In this document: positions 1 to 7,586 of the stretch, one piece after another
Layout of the letters: each line of letters begins with the position of its first letter
Position numbering within the stretch: position 1 is the stretch's first letter
Assembly: GCA_947624285.1 (NCBI GenBank)
Contig: CANQJS010000004.1
Location: forward strand, 62,001 to 126,000
DNA length: 64,000 bases
Direction of reading: 5' to 3'
DNA from: an uncultured Clostridia bacterium
GTDB lineage: Bacteria; Bacillota; Clostridia; Oscillospirales; Acutalibacteraceae
The notes under the pieces: generated by a model
What the model was told of the DNA's origin: nothing
Seen by the model: the letters and a program-made list of their open reading frames with translations, nothing else
Databases searched by the model: none
Program-made: the position numbers and the translations under genes

Positions 1-319
1 AAGTTGTACTGTCGGAATAAGCCTTAATGAATGAAATGCCGTTGCTTTTCCGCTTTGCGATCGAAAGCATTTCATCGTTGGGATCAATGCCGATTATGTT
101 ATCGCACTTGCCGAGCCAAGCCATAGTTGACAGACCTGTTCCGCAGCCCAAATCAACAATCTGTTCGGGCTTGCGTTCAAGATATTTCATCACCATATTA
201 CAGGCGGACGCGGGAACAGCAGGTCTGCTGTTTTCATAAAGCTGAGCAAACCCCGAAAAACGGTTTGAATTGATTTTGTCGTTTTGAATATCTTTTAACT
301 TGTTATCCTTAACTTCCAT
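1..319 (-). CDS. Class I SAM-dependent methyltransferase (5' part, runs off the window)
   Basis: Reading the minus strand from the ATG at 319 gives an open frame of about 106 residues that leaves the window at position 1. Residues about 49-58 read VDLGCGTGLS, the glycine-rich motif I that binds S-adenosylmethionine in Rossmann-fold methyltransferases. About 20 residues further on, IIGIDPNDEML matches the acidic motif II that contacts the ribose. The N-terminal stretch RFSGFAQLYENSRP resembles small UbiE/Methyltransf_11-type enzymes. The substrate cannot be inferred because the C-terminal half is missing. The GH3 gene lies 18 bp upstream in the same direction, so the two may be cotranscribed. 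Confidence 0.8.
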   Translation of the reverse strand, partial: MEVKDNKLKDIQNDKINSNRFSGFAQLYENSRPAVPASACNMVMKYLERKPEQIVDLGCGTGLSTMAWLGKCDNIIGIDPNDEMLSIAKRKSNGISFIKAYSDSTT

Positions 320-337
320 ATTCACACCCGAACGATA

Positions 338-2809
338 TTAAATTGATTTCAGCAATGCCGGAAGTCTTAAAAGCGCGCCGCCGATACGCCAGAAAATTTT
401 AGAAAAGCCGACGAAGCTCGATTCATCATCGTTGAGCATCATCAAAAGACCCTCTGCCATTTTCGGTGAAAATACGCCCATACTCATTGAGATAAAGTTT
501 CTTATCGGTATCTGCGTTGCCATTGCGGCAAGCATCTTGCCGTCTCCGTTTTCCGCCGAGCCCATATTCACCATTATTTTATTTATCAGGCGGCAGAGTC
601 TTCCGCCCCACTTGGTATTTCTTGCGTCGTTAAGGCAGCAGTAAATATCGATTTTACTCGCCGCGTCTCTTTCCTTTGACGGCAGTGGCTGACCGTAGAC
701 CGCCGCCCACTGCTCGCCGTCCATATTCTTAATATCCGCCTTATAATACGCGGGGGCGCTTTCACGAAAATCGGGTATGGCGGCCTCGACAGTTGAATTT
801 ACCTTAACAGAGGCGGACAGCCTTATATCACGGCTCGACGCGCCGACAAGAATTTCAAAATCGCCCGTTTCTATATGCCAATCGCCTATATTAACATTGA
901 AATACGCAAACGCCCTCTTGCCGAGAGTTACGGAGACCTCCTTTTCCTCCCCCGCTTTAAGGAACACCTTTGTAAACGCGCGCAATTCCTTTTCGGGTCG
1001 GAATACGGTTGATTTCTTATCGGCAACATAGATTTGAGCGATCTCCGCGCCGTCACGAGCGCCGATATTTTTGATTTTAAAGGAAACGGTGAGCGTATCG
1101 GTATCATCAATATCGCTTGCGGAAAGCCTTATATCGGAATATTCAAAATCGGTGTAGGAAAGACCGAAACCGAACGGGAAAAGAACATCCTTTTTAGCCG
1201 TGTCGTAGTAGCGATAGCCTATGTAAACGCTCTCCTTATGCTCCGAGATAACAGGACCGCCGGGATAATTGCCGAAAGTCGGGTTATCGTCAAAGGAAAG
1301 CGGGTATGTTTCCGCGGTTTTGCCGCTGGGGTTTACAGCGCCGGTCAGTATATTCGCAACGGCAGAGCCGCCCGCCTGACCGCCGAGGCCGGAATTGAGA
1401 AGCGCCTTTACCTCGCCTATCCACGGCATTTCAACAACGCTTCCGCCCGCCAAAACAACAACGGTGTTTGGATTTGCCTGCGCGATGAGGGAAACAAGCT
1501 CGTTGTGATTTGTGGGCAGGCTGATGCTCTCCCTGTCGTAGCCCTCGCCCTCAAGCTCCTCGGTGAGCCCAACGAAAACAACGGCGACATCCGCCTCTCT
1601 CGCCGCCTGAACAGCCTCAACAAACAGTTCCTCCTGCGATTTTCTGTTTTTATCCTTTTTGGAAGGCGCGGCTTTATAATAGCCCTGCGCATATGTAATA
1701 TCCACGCCCAAAGCCGCCAGCGCGTCATATGAATTGTCTATTTTCGTGGGATTTATTACCGATGAGCCCGCGCCCTGATAGCGCGGGGATTTCGCCATTT
1801 CGCCTATTACGGCGATTTTCTGCCCCGATTTCAGCGGGAGCACATCCCCGTCATTTTTCAAAAGCACCATTGAGCCCTCCGCAACTCTTCGTGCAACGGC
1901 GTGATTTGCGTCATAATCAACGGTATGCTCTTTTTCAAGAGCCGCTTTGGATTTGAGTATAAGGTCAACAACGGTATCGACCCTCTCGTCAAGCGCCGCC
2001 ATATCAAGCTCGCCCGAATTGACGGCGTCAATTATCTTTTTGGCGTTCAGACTGCCCGAGGTCGGCATTTCAAGATCAGTTCCCGCTTTTAGCCCGGGAA
2101 CACGGTCTACGGACGCGCCCCAGTCGGTGACGAACAGACCCTCGAAGCCCCATTCGCCCCTTGCCAGCTTGTTTTGCAGCCAATCGTTTTGTGAGGCGTA
2201 AACGCCGTTTATCCTGTTGTAGGAATTCATTATCGTCCACGGCTGCGCCTCTTTGACGGCTATCTCAAACGCGGTGAGATACAGCTCCCTCATGGTGCGC
2301 TCGTCAACGACCTCGTTTATCACCATACGAAAAGCTTCCTGCGAATTGCAGGCAAAATGCTTTAGCGATGTGCCGACGCCTTTGGACTGGCAGCCCTTAA
2401 TAAGCGCCGCTGACATTTTGCCCGCAAGCAGCGGATCTTCCGAAAAATACTCAAAATTACGCCCGCAAACGGGTGAGCGTTTAATATTTGTGCCCGGTCC
2501 GAGAATGACGGAGACCTTTTCGTGAAGGCATTCCCGCGCAAGCGCCTCGCCCTCTTCCCTGAGCAGCGCCTCATCCCACGAGCAGGCGGATGTAGCCGCG
2601 GGAGGCATACAGGTGGCGGGAAAAGAATTTCCGAGCCCCACATTTTTGCCGTTCGGATTCTGCTTGCGCAGACCGTGAGGACCGTCCGTAATCATTATTT
2701 TGGGCAGACCGAGCTCGGCGCATTCCTCCAAGTGCCAATAATCAAAGCCGGAAACGAACGCCGCCTTTTGCTCTAAGCTCATTTTTTCAATTATTTGAGA
2801 ATGTTTCAT
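338..2809 (-). CDS. Glycoside hydrolase family 3 beta-glucosidase-like enzyme
   Basis: 823 residues, no signal peptide, so probably cytoplasmic. The N-terminal TIM-barrel domain (about 1-290) has KHFACN at 150-155, part of the substrate pocket, and FVTDWGA at 226-232, whose Asp229 is the expected catalytic nucleophile. The alpha/beta-sandwich domain (about 310-540) carries GLTEELEGEGYDRE, where the acid/base glutamate is expected. FPFGFGLSYTDFEY near 595 starts the C-terminal fibronectin-III-like domain. About 140 further residues follow that domain, longer than the usual layout. The likely reaction is release of terminal beta-D-glucose (or xylose) from oligosaccharides or plant glycosides; the exact specificity cannot be read. 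A sigma-A promoter overlapped by a palindrome lies upstream (2827-2869). Confidence 0.9.
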   Translation of the reverse strand: MKHSQIIEKMSLEQKAAFVSGFDYWHLEECAELGLPKIMITDGPHGLRKQNPNGKNVGLGNSFPATCMPPAATSACSWDEALLREEGEALARECLHEKVSVILGPGTNIKRSPVCGRNFEYFSEDPLLAGKMSAALIKGCQSKGVGTSLKHFACNSQEAFRMVINEVVDERTMRELYLTAFEIAVKEAQPWTIMNSYNRINGVYASQNDWLQNKLARGEWGFEGLFVTDWGASVDRVPGLKAGTDLEMPTSGSLNAKKIIDAVNSGELDMAALDERVDTVVDLILKSKAALEKEHTVDYDANHAVARRVAEGSMVLLKNDGDVLPLKSGQKIAVIGEMAKSPRYQGAGSSVINPTKIDNSYDALAALGVDITYAQGYYKAAPSKKDKNRKSQEELFVEAVQAAREADVAVVFVGLTEELEGEGYDRESISLPTNHNELVSLIAQANPNTVVVLAGGSVVEMPWIGEVKALLNSGLGGQAGGSAVANILTGAVNPSGKTAETYPLSFDDNPTFGNYPGGPVISEHKESVYIGYRYYDTAKKDVLFPFGFGLSYTDFEYSDIRLSASDIDDTDTLTVSFKIKNIGARDGAEIAQIYVADKKSTVFRPEKELRAFTKVFLKAGEEKEVSVTLGKRAFAYFNVNIGDWHIETGDFEILVGASSRDIRLSASVKVNSTVEAAIPDFRESAPAYYKADIKNMDGEQWAAVYGQPLPSKERDAASKIDIYCCLNDARNTKWGGRLCRLINKIMVNMGSAENGDGKMLAAMATQIPIRNFISMSMGVFSPKMAEGLLMMLNDDESSFVGFSKIFWRIGGALLRLPALLKSI

Positions 2810-2826
2810 ATTGTTACCCCTAAAAT

Positions 2827-2869
2827 TATTTTATAATTCAATTATAAAATATTGCATGCGTTTATTCAA
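2827..2869 (-). promoter_or_regulatory. Sigma-A promoter of the GH3 gene overlapped by a perfect palindrome
   Basis: On the minus strand TTGAAT (2864-2869) is followed after 17 bp by TATAAT (2841-2846), a near-consensus vegetative promoter. The -10 box sits inside a perfect inverted repeat with 12-bp arms (2827-2838 and 2840-2851) around a single central C. A repressor bound there would block the promoter, so this is a candidate operator for sugar-dependent control. The arms are entirely A/T, so structure by chance is possible. Confidence 0.6.
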
Positions 2870-2910
2870 GCACAATTTGCATATCCGGCTCTTACGCCTT
2901 TGCTTTTTCA

Positions 2911-2957
2911 AAAAGAAAAATCGGAGGCGCTAAGCCGAGCTTAGACCTCCGAATATT
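2911..2957. terminator. Bidirectional-looking hairpin terminator downstream of the SCP2-like gene
   Basis: TCGGAGG (2921-2927) pairs with CCTCCGA (2946-2952), and CTAAG (2930-2934) pairs with CTTAG (2940-2944). On the minus strand the stem is followed by TTTTTCTTTTT, fitting termination of the gene at 2963-3289. On the plus strand ATATTTTT follows. Confidence 0.75.
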
Positions 2958-2962
2958 TTTAT

Positions 2963-3289
2963 TTATTTAAGGAATTTAATAAGCTCAAGAGCCGCGCCGA
3001 TATCGCCCTCTACCTTCAGCTTGTTCGCAGTAAAAGCCATAACGGGATCGAGCTTGCCGTTTATCAGCTTTATGAGATCAGAGCCTTTTATTATGAGGAT
3101 CGCGTTTCTGTCGTAATACTCATATGGCTCAACGCTCAGCTTGCCGTCCTTGATCTCAACATAAAATATTCCCTGCCCTTTTCCCTCAACATTAAACTGA
3201 TAAGCCAATGTGCCGGGAACATTGCTTACATCCGTATCCTTAAATCTTTTTCTCACCGCATCTACTATCTTTTCATAAGTGAGCTCCAA
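2963..3289 (-). CDS. SCP2 sterol-binding domain-like protein
   Basis: Small single-domain protein of 108 residues, about the size of the SCP2 fold. Visible features are an N-terminal helix (YEKIVDAVRKRFKDTD), a beta-rich core with a KLSVEPYEYYDRNAILIIKG segment, and the C-terminal KLKVEGDIGAALELIKFL, which matches the end of bacterial SCP2 domains. Such proteins are thought to bind lipids or hydrophobic ligands; the ligand here is unknown. The start is taken as TTG at 3289 because AGGAGG lies 9 bp upstream. The longer in-frame reading from 3331 would translate the ribosome binding site itself as RRR. It is monocistronic, with its own terminator. Confidence 0.75.
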   Translation of the reverse strand: MELTYEKIVDAVRKRFKDTDVSNVPGTLAYQFNVEGKGQGIFYVEIKDGKLSVEPYEYYDRNAILIIKGSDLIKLINGKLDPVMAFTANKLKVEGDIGAALELIKFLK

Positions 3290-3376
3290 AATAAACCGCC
3301 TCCTGAAAATATGATATGACAATGATAACACAAGGGCGAAAATAATTCAACGGTTTATTGCCCGCTTAAAAATATT

Positions 3377-3820
3377 TCAATACAGCTTGAAAAGGTAAAT
3401 AATAAGACCGTACAAAACGGAGCTTCCCACGCCGTAGACTATAACGGGACCGGCAATGGAAAACATCTGCGCCGCCGTACCGAGCACCGCGCCCTCGTGC
3501 TTAAATTCAAGAGCGGGAGACACAACGGAATTGGCAAATCCCGTTATCGGCACTATCGTTCCCGCGCCCGCGTGGCGGGCGATTTTATCAAAAACGCCTA
3601 TGCCCGTTAATATCGCCGTTATAACGATCAAAACGCACGGTGTAGCCGTCTTTACCTCGTCAGCATTCAAGCCCGCGTTTTGAAACAGAGTGTTAAGCAC
3701 CTGCCCGAAAAGGCATATGCCTCCGCCAAACAAAAACGCCTTTATGCAGTTGAGCACCACGGGGGAATTTGGGCTTGCTTTATCCGCCATTTTACTGTAT
3801 TCGTCTTTACTTATACTCAT
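3377..3820 (-). CDS. spoVAC: Stage V sporulation protein AC (SpoVAC)
   Basis: 147-residue integral membrane protein with about four hydrophobic segments (near 24-44, 61-80, 93-106, 118-145). The motifs CIKAFLFGGGICLFGQ and GAGTIVPITGFANSVVSPA are characteristic of SpoVAC. In Bacillus SpoVAC sits in the inner spore membrane, forms a mechanosensitive channel, and takes part in moving dipicolinic acid with SpoVAD and SpoVAE. Start at ATG 3820 with GAGGTG upstream. Unusually, spoVAE and spoVAD are not adjacent: they lie 0.9 kb and 5.5 kb away, and spoVAE is on the other strand. A sigma-G-like promoter is visible upstream (3840-3868). Confidence 0.95.
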   Translation of the reverse strand: MSISKDEYSKMADKASPNSPVVLNCIKAFLFGGGICLFGQVLNTLFQNAGLNADEVKTATPCVLIVITAILTGIGVFDKIARHAGAGTIVPITGFANSVVSPALEFKHEGAVLGTAAQMFSIAGPVIVYGVGSSVLYGLIIYLFKLY

Positions 3821-3839
3821 TTATTAACACCTCGTTAAT

Positions 3840-3868
3840 TATTATTAAATATATTTTTACATTTATTC
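3840..3868 (-). promoter_or_regulatory. Possible sigma-G (forespore) promoter of spoVAC
   Basis: On the minus strand GAATA (3864-3868) fits the GnATR -35 of sigma-G. After 17 bp comes AATAATA (3840-3846), which matches the CATNNTA -10 in six of seven positions. The location directly before a late forespore gene supports it, but the region is A/T-rich and partly overlaps the divergent promoter area. Confidence 0.4.
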
Positions 3869-3875
3869 AAATTGC

Positions 3876-3904
3876 TTGACAAAGGCTATAATTATCTGTA
3901 ATAT
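3876..3904 (+). promoter_or_regulatory. Sigma-A promoter of the ABC ATPase gene
   Basis: Perfect -35 TTGACA at 3876-3881, 17-bp spacer, and an A/T-rich TAATAT (3899-3904) as a weak -10. It points at the start codon at 3937. It is back-to-back with the spoVAC upstream region. Confidence 0.6.
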
Positions 3905-3936
3905 TTAACTATACTTTCTGTAAAGGACAGATTTTT

Positions 3937-4683
3937 ATGCACCTTATTGATGTTAGAGATGTGTATAAAATATATAACCCCGGCGAAAATCAGGTAAACG
4001 CGCTCGACGGCGTTTCCCTAACTATCGACGAGGGCGAATTTGTTGCCATAATAGGTCAGTCGGGCTCGGGAAAATCCACTTTGATGAATATGCTCGGTCT
4101 GCTTGATACGCCCACTTCGGGGGAATACTATATAAACGGCACTCTTGTGGACGACCTGACAGACGACGAGATGAGCGTTATAAGAAACGAGCAAATTGGC
4201 TTTATTTTTCAGGGCTTTAATCTTATATCCTCGCTCAACGCCATTGAAAATGTGGAGCTGCCGCTCGTTTACAGAGGAATGCCAAAAGCAAAACGGCGCG
4301 AAGTATCGGAAGCGGCTTTAAAAAAAGTCGGTCTTGAAAAAAGAATGCACCATTTGCCCGCCGCGCTTTCGGGAGGTCAGCAGCAGCGCGTTGCAGTTGC
4401 TCGCGCGATAGCGGCAGAGCCGCCCGTTATACTTGCCGACGAGCCTACGGGAAATCTTGACACACGCTCCACAAAAGATGTTATGCAAATTTTGCAAAAT
4501 CTGAAAGACGACGGCAGAACGGTTATTATCATAACGCACGACAATGAGATAGCCGAGCAGGCGGAAAGAGTTATCCGCATAAGGGACGGCAAAGTTGTTG
4601 AGGACTATATAAACCCCGGATTTGAAGAAAAATACGGCAGAGAATCAAAAAAAGACAATAAAAAGCCCATAGATGTGGGCTGA
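3937..4683 (+). CDS. ABC transporter ATP-binding protein (LolD/MacB type), without a visible permease partner
   Basis: 248 residues forming one nucleotide-binding domain: Walker A GQSGSGKST (40-48), Q-loop IFQGFN, signature LSGGQQQRVAVARA (about 143), Walker B PVILADEPTGNLD, and H-loop ITHD. This subfamily energises FtsX/MacB-type permeases that extrude peptides, lipoproteins or antimicrobials, or act mechanically on the envelope. No such permease is next to it; the only FtsX-type permease in the window (48530-51130) has its own ATPase. The highly charged tail after about residue 228 (KYGRESKKDNKKP) is extra. Start ATG 3937 with AAAGGA upstream. A hairpin ends the transcript just before spoVAE. 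Confidence 0.9.
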   Translation: MHLIDVRDVYKIYNPGENQVNALDGVSLTIDEGEFVAIIGQSGSGKSTLMNMLGLLDTPTSGEYYINGTLVDDLTDDEMSVIRNEQIGFIFQGFNLISSLNAIENVELPLVYRGMPKAKRREVSEAALKKVGLEKRMHHLPAALSGGQQQRVAVARAIAAEPPVILADEPTGNLDTRSTKDVMQILQNLKDDGRTVIIITHDNEIAEQAERVIRIRDGKVVEDYINPGFEEKYGRESKKDNKKPIDVG

Positions 4684-4699
4684 CGGATAAATTAGGAAT

Positions 4700-4741
4700 A
4701 AATCACCTGTTTTCAGTAAAAAATATAGCAGGTGATTTTTT
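4700..4741 (+). terminator. Hairpin that ends the ABC gene and embeds the spoVAE ribosome binding site
   Basis: AAATCACCTG (4700-4709) pairs perfectly with CAGGTGATTT (4729-4738) across a 19-nt loop, and a T-run follows. It can act as an intrinsic terminator for the ABC gene. The 3' arm contains AGGTGA, the only ribosome binding site for spoVAE (ATG 4742). In any read-through RNA the hairpin would therefore also hide that site. Confidence 0.6.
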
Positions 4742-5095
4742 ATGATATTTTTATATGCTTTTTTAGTAGGCGGTTTCATCTGCGTTATAGGTCAGCTTTT
4801 AATAGATTTTACAAAAATGACCCCCGCAAGGATACTTGTGCTTTTCGTTTGCCTCGGCGTGCTTTTGGGCGCTTTCGGCTGGTACGACAAGCTTGTGGAG
4901 ATCGCGGGCGCAGGCGCTACCGTTCCGCTCACAGGCTTCGGCAATTCGCTGGCGGTGGGCGTTAAGCAGGCTATTAAAGAGGACGGGCTTCTCGGCGTGA
5001 TAACCGGAGGGCTTTCCGCGTGCGCGGGCGGTATTACCGTGGCGGTGCTGTCGGGGCTTATCGTCTCCTTTATCGCTAAGCCGAAAGACAAATAA
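4742..5095 (+). CDS. spoVAE: Stage V sporulation protein AE (SpoVAE, SpoVAEB type)
   Basis: 117 residues with hydrophobic segments near 3-24, 28-46, 60-75 and 88-112. The central GAGATVPLTGFGNSLAVGV is the SpoVAE counterpart of the SpoVAC motif, showing the shared SpoVAC/SpoVAEB fold. It belongs to the inner spore membrane complex for dipicolinic acid uptake and release. It is on the plus strand, opposite to spoVAC and spoVAD, and is followed after 23 bp by a metallo-hydrolase gene that probably shares its transcript. Translation starts from AGGTGA inside a hairpin arm. Confidence 0.93.
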   Translation: MIFLYAFLVGGFICVIGQLLIDFTKMTPARILVLFVCLGVLLGAFGWYDKLVEIAGAGATVPLTGFGNSLAVGVKQAIKEDGLLGVITGGLSACAGGITVAVLSGLIVSFIAKPKDK

Positions 5096-5118
5096 ATTTC
5101 AATATGAGGTGAGTTGTT

Positions 5119-5997
5119 ATGTATGAGCTTGTGAAGCTCACGGAAAACTGCTTTTATATCCAAAGCCCTGCGAAAATAGGGCTTTACAGACTGAACGAAA
5201 CGGAAGTCTGCCTTATAGACAGCGGAAACGACAAGGACGCCGGCCGCAAGGTGAGGCAGATACTTGACGCAAACGGCTGGAAGCTGAAAGCCATATATAA
5301 CACTCACTCAAATGCCGACCACACGGGCGGGAACAAGTATCTTCAAAATCAAACGGGGTGCGCCGTTTACGCAAAGGGCATCGAGCGGGATTTTACGCTC
5401 CACCCGATACTTGAGCCGTCTTTTCTTTACGGCGGCTTTCCCTGCAAGGATCTGCGGCACAAATTCCTGCTTGCGCAGGAAAGCGATGCTCGGGAGCTCA
5501 CCCCCGATGTTTTGCCAAACGGATTTGAAATGATACCTCTACCCGGTCACTTTTTCGATATGGTGGGTTTCAAAACTCCCGATGATACGGTTTTTCTCGC
5601 CGACTGCCTTTCGAGCCGTGAAACGCTTGATAAATACAAAATAGGCTTTATTTACGACATTGCCGAATACATAAAAACGCTTGAAAAAGTTAAAGAAATG
5701 AAAGCCCGCGTTTTCGTGCCCGCGCACGCGCAGGCTACAGATGATATTGCGCCCCTTGCGCAGTATAACATTGACGCGGTGCTTGAGACAGCCGAAAAAA
5801 TAGTTGAGCTTTGCGCCGAGCCGATATGCTTTGAGGCGCTTTTAAAAAAGCTCTTTGACGAATACGGACTTACGATGAATTTTGAGCAGTACGCGCTTGT
5901 AGGAAGCACCGTTCGCTCCTACCTCTCGTGGCTGAAAGACACGGGCAGGCTTACGGCGGTGTTTAAAGACAATATGCTTTTGTGGGCGCGGCAGTAA
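5119..5997 (+). CDS. Metallo-beta-lactamase-fold hydrolase
   Basis: 292 residues. The metal motif reads THSNADHTGG (62-71); compared with the general HxHxDH pattern, the second histidine is asparagine (H63, N65, D67, H68). Further candidate ligands are His in PLPGHFFDM, Asp in FLADCLS and His in VPAHAQ. The C-terminal 70 residues form a helical/winged region (ALLKKLFDEYGL...VRSYLSWL), as in glyoxalase-II-like or regulatory members. The substrate is unknown. It follows spoVAE by 23 bp with GAGGTGAG as ribosome binding site, so a role in the spore programme is possible but unproven. Confidence 0.8.
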   Translation: MYELVKLTENCFYIQSPAKIGLYRLNETEVCLIDSGNDKDAGRKVRQILDANGWKLKAIYNTHSNADHTGGNKYLQNQTGCAVYAKGIERDFTLHPILEPSFLYGGFPCKDLRHKFLLAQESDARELTPDVLPNGFEMIPLPGHFFDMVGFKTPDDTVFLADCLSSRETLDKYKIGFIYDIAEYIKTLEKVKEMKARVFVPAHAQATDDIAPLAQYNIDAVLETAEKIVELCAEPICFEALLKKLFDEYGLTMNFEQYALVGSTVRSYLSWLKDTGRLTAVFKDNMLLWARQ

Positions 5998-6066
5998 CAA
6001 AACGGACAATATTCAAATAAAAAAGCGTCACAATTATTCCAAAAGTTTTACAAAACGGCTTATTTA

Positions 6067-6096
6067 TTGTTAAAAGCCATAAAAGTATGATATATT
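6067..6096 (+). promoter_or_regulatory. Sigma-A promoter of the M20 peptidase cassette
   Basis: TTGTTA (6067-6072), 18-bp spacer, TATATT (6091-6096), followed 22 bp later by the start codon of the peptidase gene with a GAGGTG ribosome binding site. It separates this three-gene cassette from spoVAE and the hydrolase. Confidence 0.55.
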
Positions 6097-6117
6097 GAAA
6101 ATAAATGAGGTGTTATT

Positions 6118-7584
6118 ATGGGAATTATTTTGGCAATTTTAATCATTTTAGCGGTGTTCATCGCGGTCACAATGATAAGAGCGGTGTTTTTCAAAAGCAA
6201 AAAGCCGAAACCCGAGGCGTTCACCGAGGAGTATGTTCACAGCGAGCGAGCGCAGAAAAATCTTTCAACGGCAATCGGTATCAAAACCGTTTCCCACGAG
6301 GACGAAAGCCTTACCGATTGGGGCGAATTTGACAGATTTCACGCCTTTTTAAAAGACGCTTTTCCTTTGGTACATAAAAATCTGGAGCTTGAAAATGTTT
6401 CAAAGGCGAGCCTGCTGTTTTACTGGAGGGGCGCCGACGAAAGCCTTGACCCCATCGCTTTTTTGGCGCATCAGGATGTTGTGCCCGTTGCTTCGGGGAC
6501 GGAAAACGACTGGACGCATCCCGCCTTCAGCGGCTACAACGACGGCGAGTTTATCTGGGGCAGAGGCGCGCTTGATATGAAAAATCATCTAATATGCCTT
6601 ATGGAGAGCGTTGAGACTCTGCTTGAGGAGGGCTATCAGCCGAAAAGAGGCGTTTATCTTTGCTTCGGTCACAACGAGGAAGTCGTGGCGGGCAAGGGCA
6701 ACGGCGCACACGACCTTGCGATGACGCTTGAGAAAAAGGGCGTTCATCTTGACAGTATAATAGACGAGGGCGGCGCGATGCTCACCGCCAAGGTAAAGGG
6801 AATTATCGACGCTAATCTGACGGGCATAGGCATTGCGGAAAAGGGCTACGCCGATTTTAAGGTAACGGTAAAGGCGAAGGGCGGCCATTCCTCGCAGCCG
6901 CCGAAGCACACGGCTTTGGGAATACTCTCAAAAAAGGTGCTTGCGCTTGAAAACCACCAGTTCAAGGGCAAAATAATGCCGTTTGTGAATAATCTTTTCA
7001 TAAGCGTCGGCAAGCGCACATCGTATTTGGGCAGGCTTGTTTTCTGCAATCTTTGGCTTTTGAAACCGCTCATATTGAAAATAATGACTAAGATACCGCC
7101 CGCCGCCTCGCTTGTGAGGACCACGACCGCGGTGACGATGGCCGACGGCTCGCCCGCCGCGAATGTTCTGCCCGAAAAAGCGAGCGTAACGGTAAATTTC
7201 AGAATTATGCCCGGCGATAGCATTGAGAGCGTAAGGCAGCATATTGAGAAATATATGGGCGGCGAAAATGTGAAAATCGAGTTCATAAAGGGCAAAGAGC
7301 CGAGCATGATCTCCCCGACGGACACAAGGAGCTTTGACACGCTCAGGCGGCTTTCCGTTGCCATTGACGATAAGAATATAGTCGCCCCGTACCTTGTTAT
7401 GGGAGGGACTGACGCGTACAATTATGAAAATGTATGCGAAAACATTTACCGTTTCGCGCCGTTTACCATAAGCACAGATTTGCTTTTGACCACCCATTCC
7501 ACCAACGAGCGCATACCTATTGCCCAGCTTGACCAGGGCATAGCTTTTTTCAAGCGCTACATAAGAATAATGAGCGGAGAGTAA
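6118..7584 (+). CDS. Membrane-anchored M20 family metallopeptidase (PM20D1/Cps1-like)
   Basis: 488 residues with an N-terminal transmembrane helix (about 2-25) and an outward or cytosolic catalytic domain. Zinc-site residues are visible: AHQDVVPV (His118, Asp120), WGRGALDMKN (Asp153) and GHNEEV (Glu187/Glu188). The inserted dimerisation domain begins near KGYADFKVTVKAKGGHSSQPP. The overall pattern fits the carboxypeptidase S/PM20D1 branch, which cleaves or forms N-acyl amino acids and dipeptides. It is followed with 2-bp and 1-bp gaps by two membrane-protein genes, suggesting that hydrolysis is coupled to transport. The real substrate is unknown. Confidence 0.88.
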   Translation: MGIILAILIILAVFIAVTMIRAVFFKSKKPKPEAFTEEYVHSERAQKNLSTAIGIKTVSHEDESLTDWGEFDRFHAFLKDAFPLVHKNLELENVSKASLLFYWRGADESLDPIAFLAHQDVVPVASGTENDWTHPAFSGYNDGEFIWGRGALDMKNHLICLMESVETLLEEGYQPKRGVYLCFGHNEEVVAGKGNGAHDLAMTLEKKGVHLDSIIDEGGAMLTAKVKGIIDANLTGIGIAEKGYADFKVTVKAKGGHSSQPPKHTALGILSKKVLALENHQFKGKIMPFVNNLFISVGKRTSYLGRLVFCNLWLLKPLILKIMTKIPPAASLVRTTTAVTMADGSPAANVLPEKASVTVNFRIMPGDSIESVRQHIEKYMGGENVKIEFIKGKEPSMISPTDTRSFDTLRRLSVAIDDKNIVAPYLVMGGTDAYNYENVCENIYRFAPFTISTDLLLTTHSTNERIPIAQLDQGIAFFKRYIRIMSGE

Positions 7585-7586
7585 TT

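Noticed and set aside
1034..1732. 232-codon plus-strand frame opposite the GH3 gene
   Set aside because: Shadow of the GH3 coding strand; no start signal and no recognisable domain.
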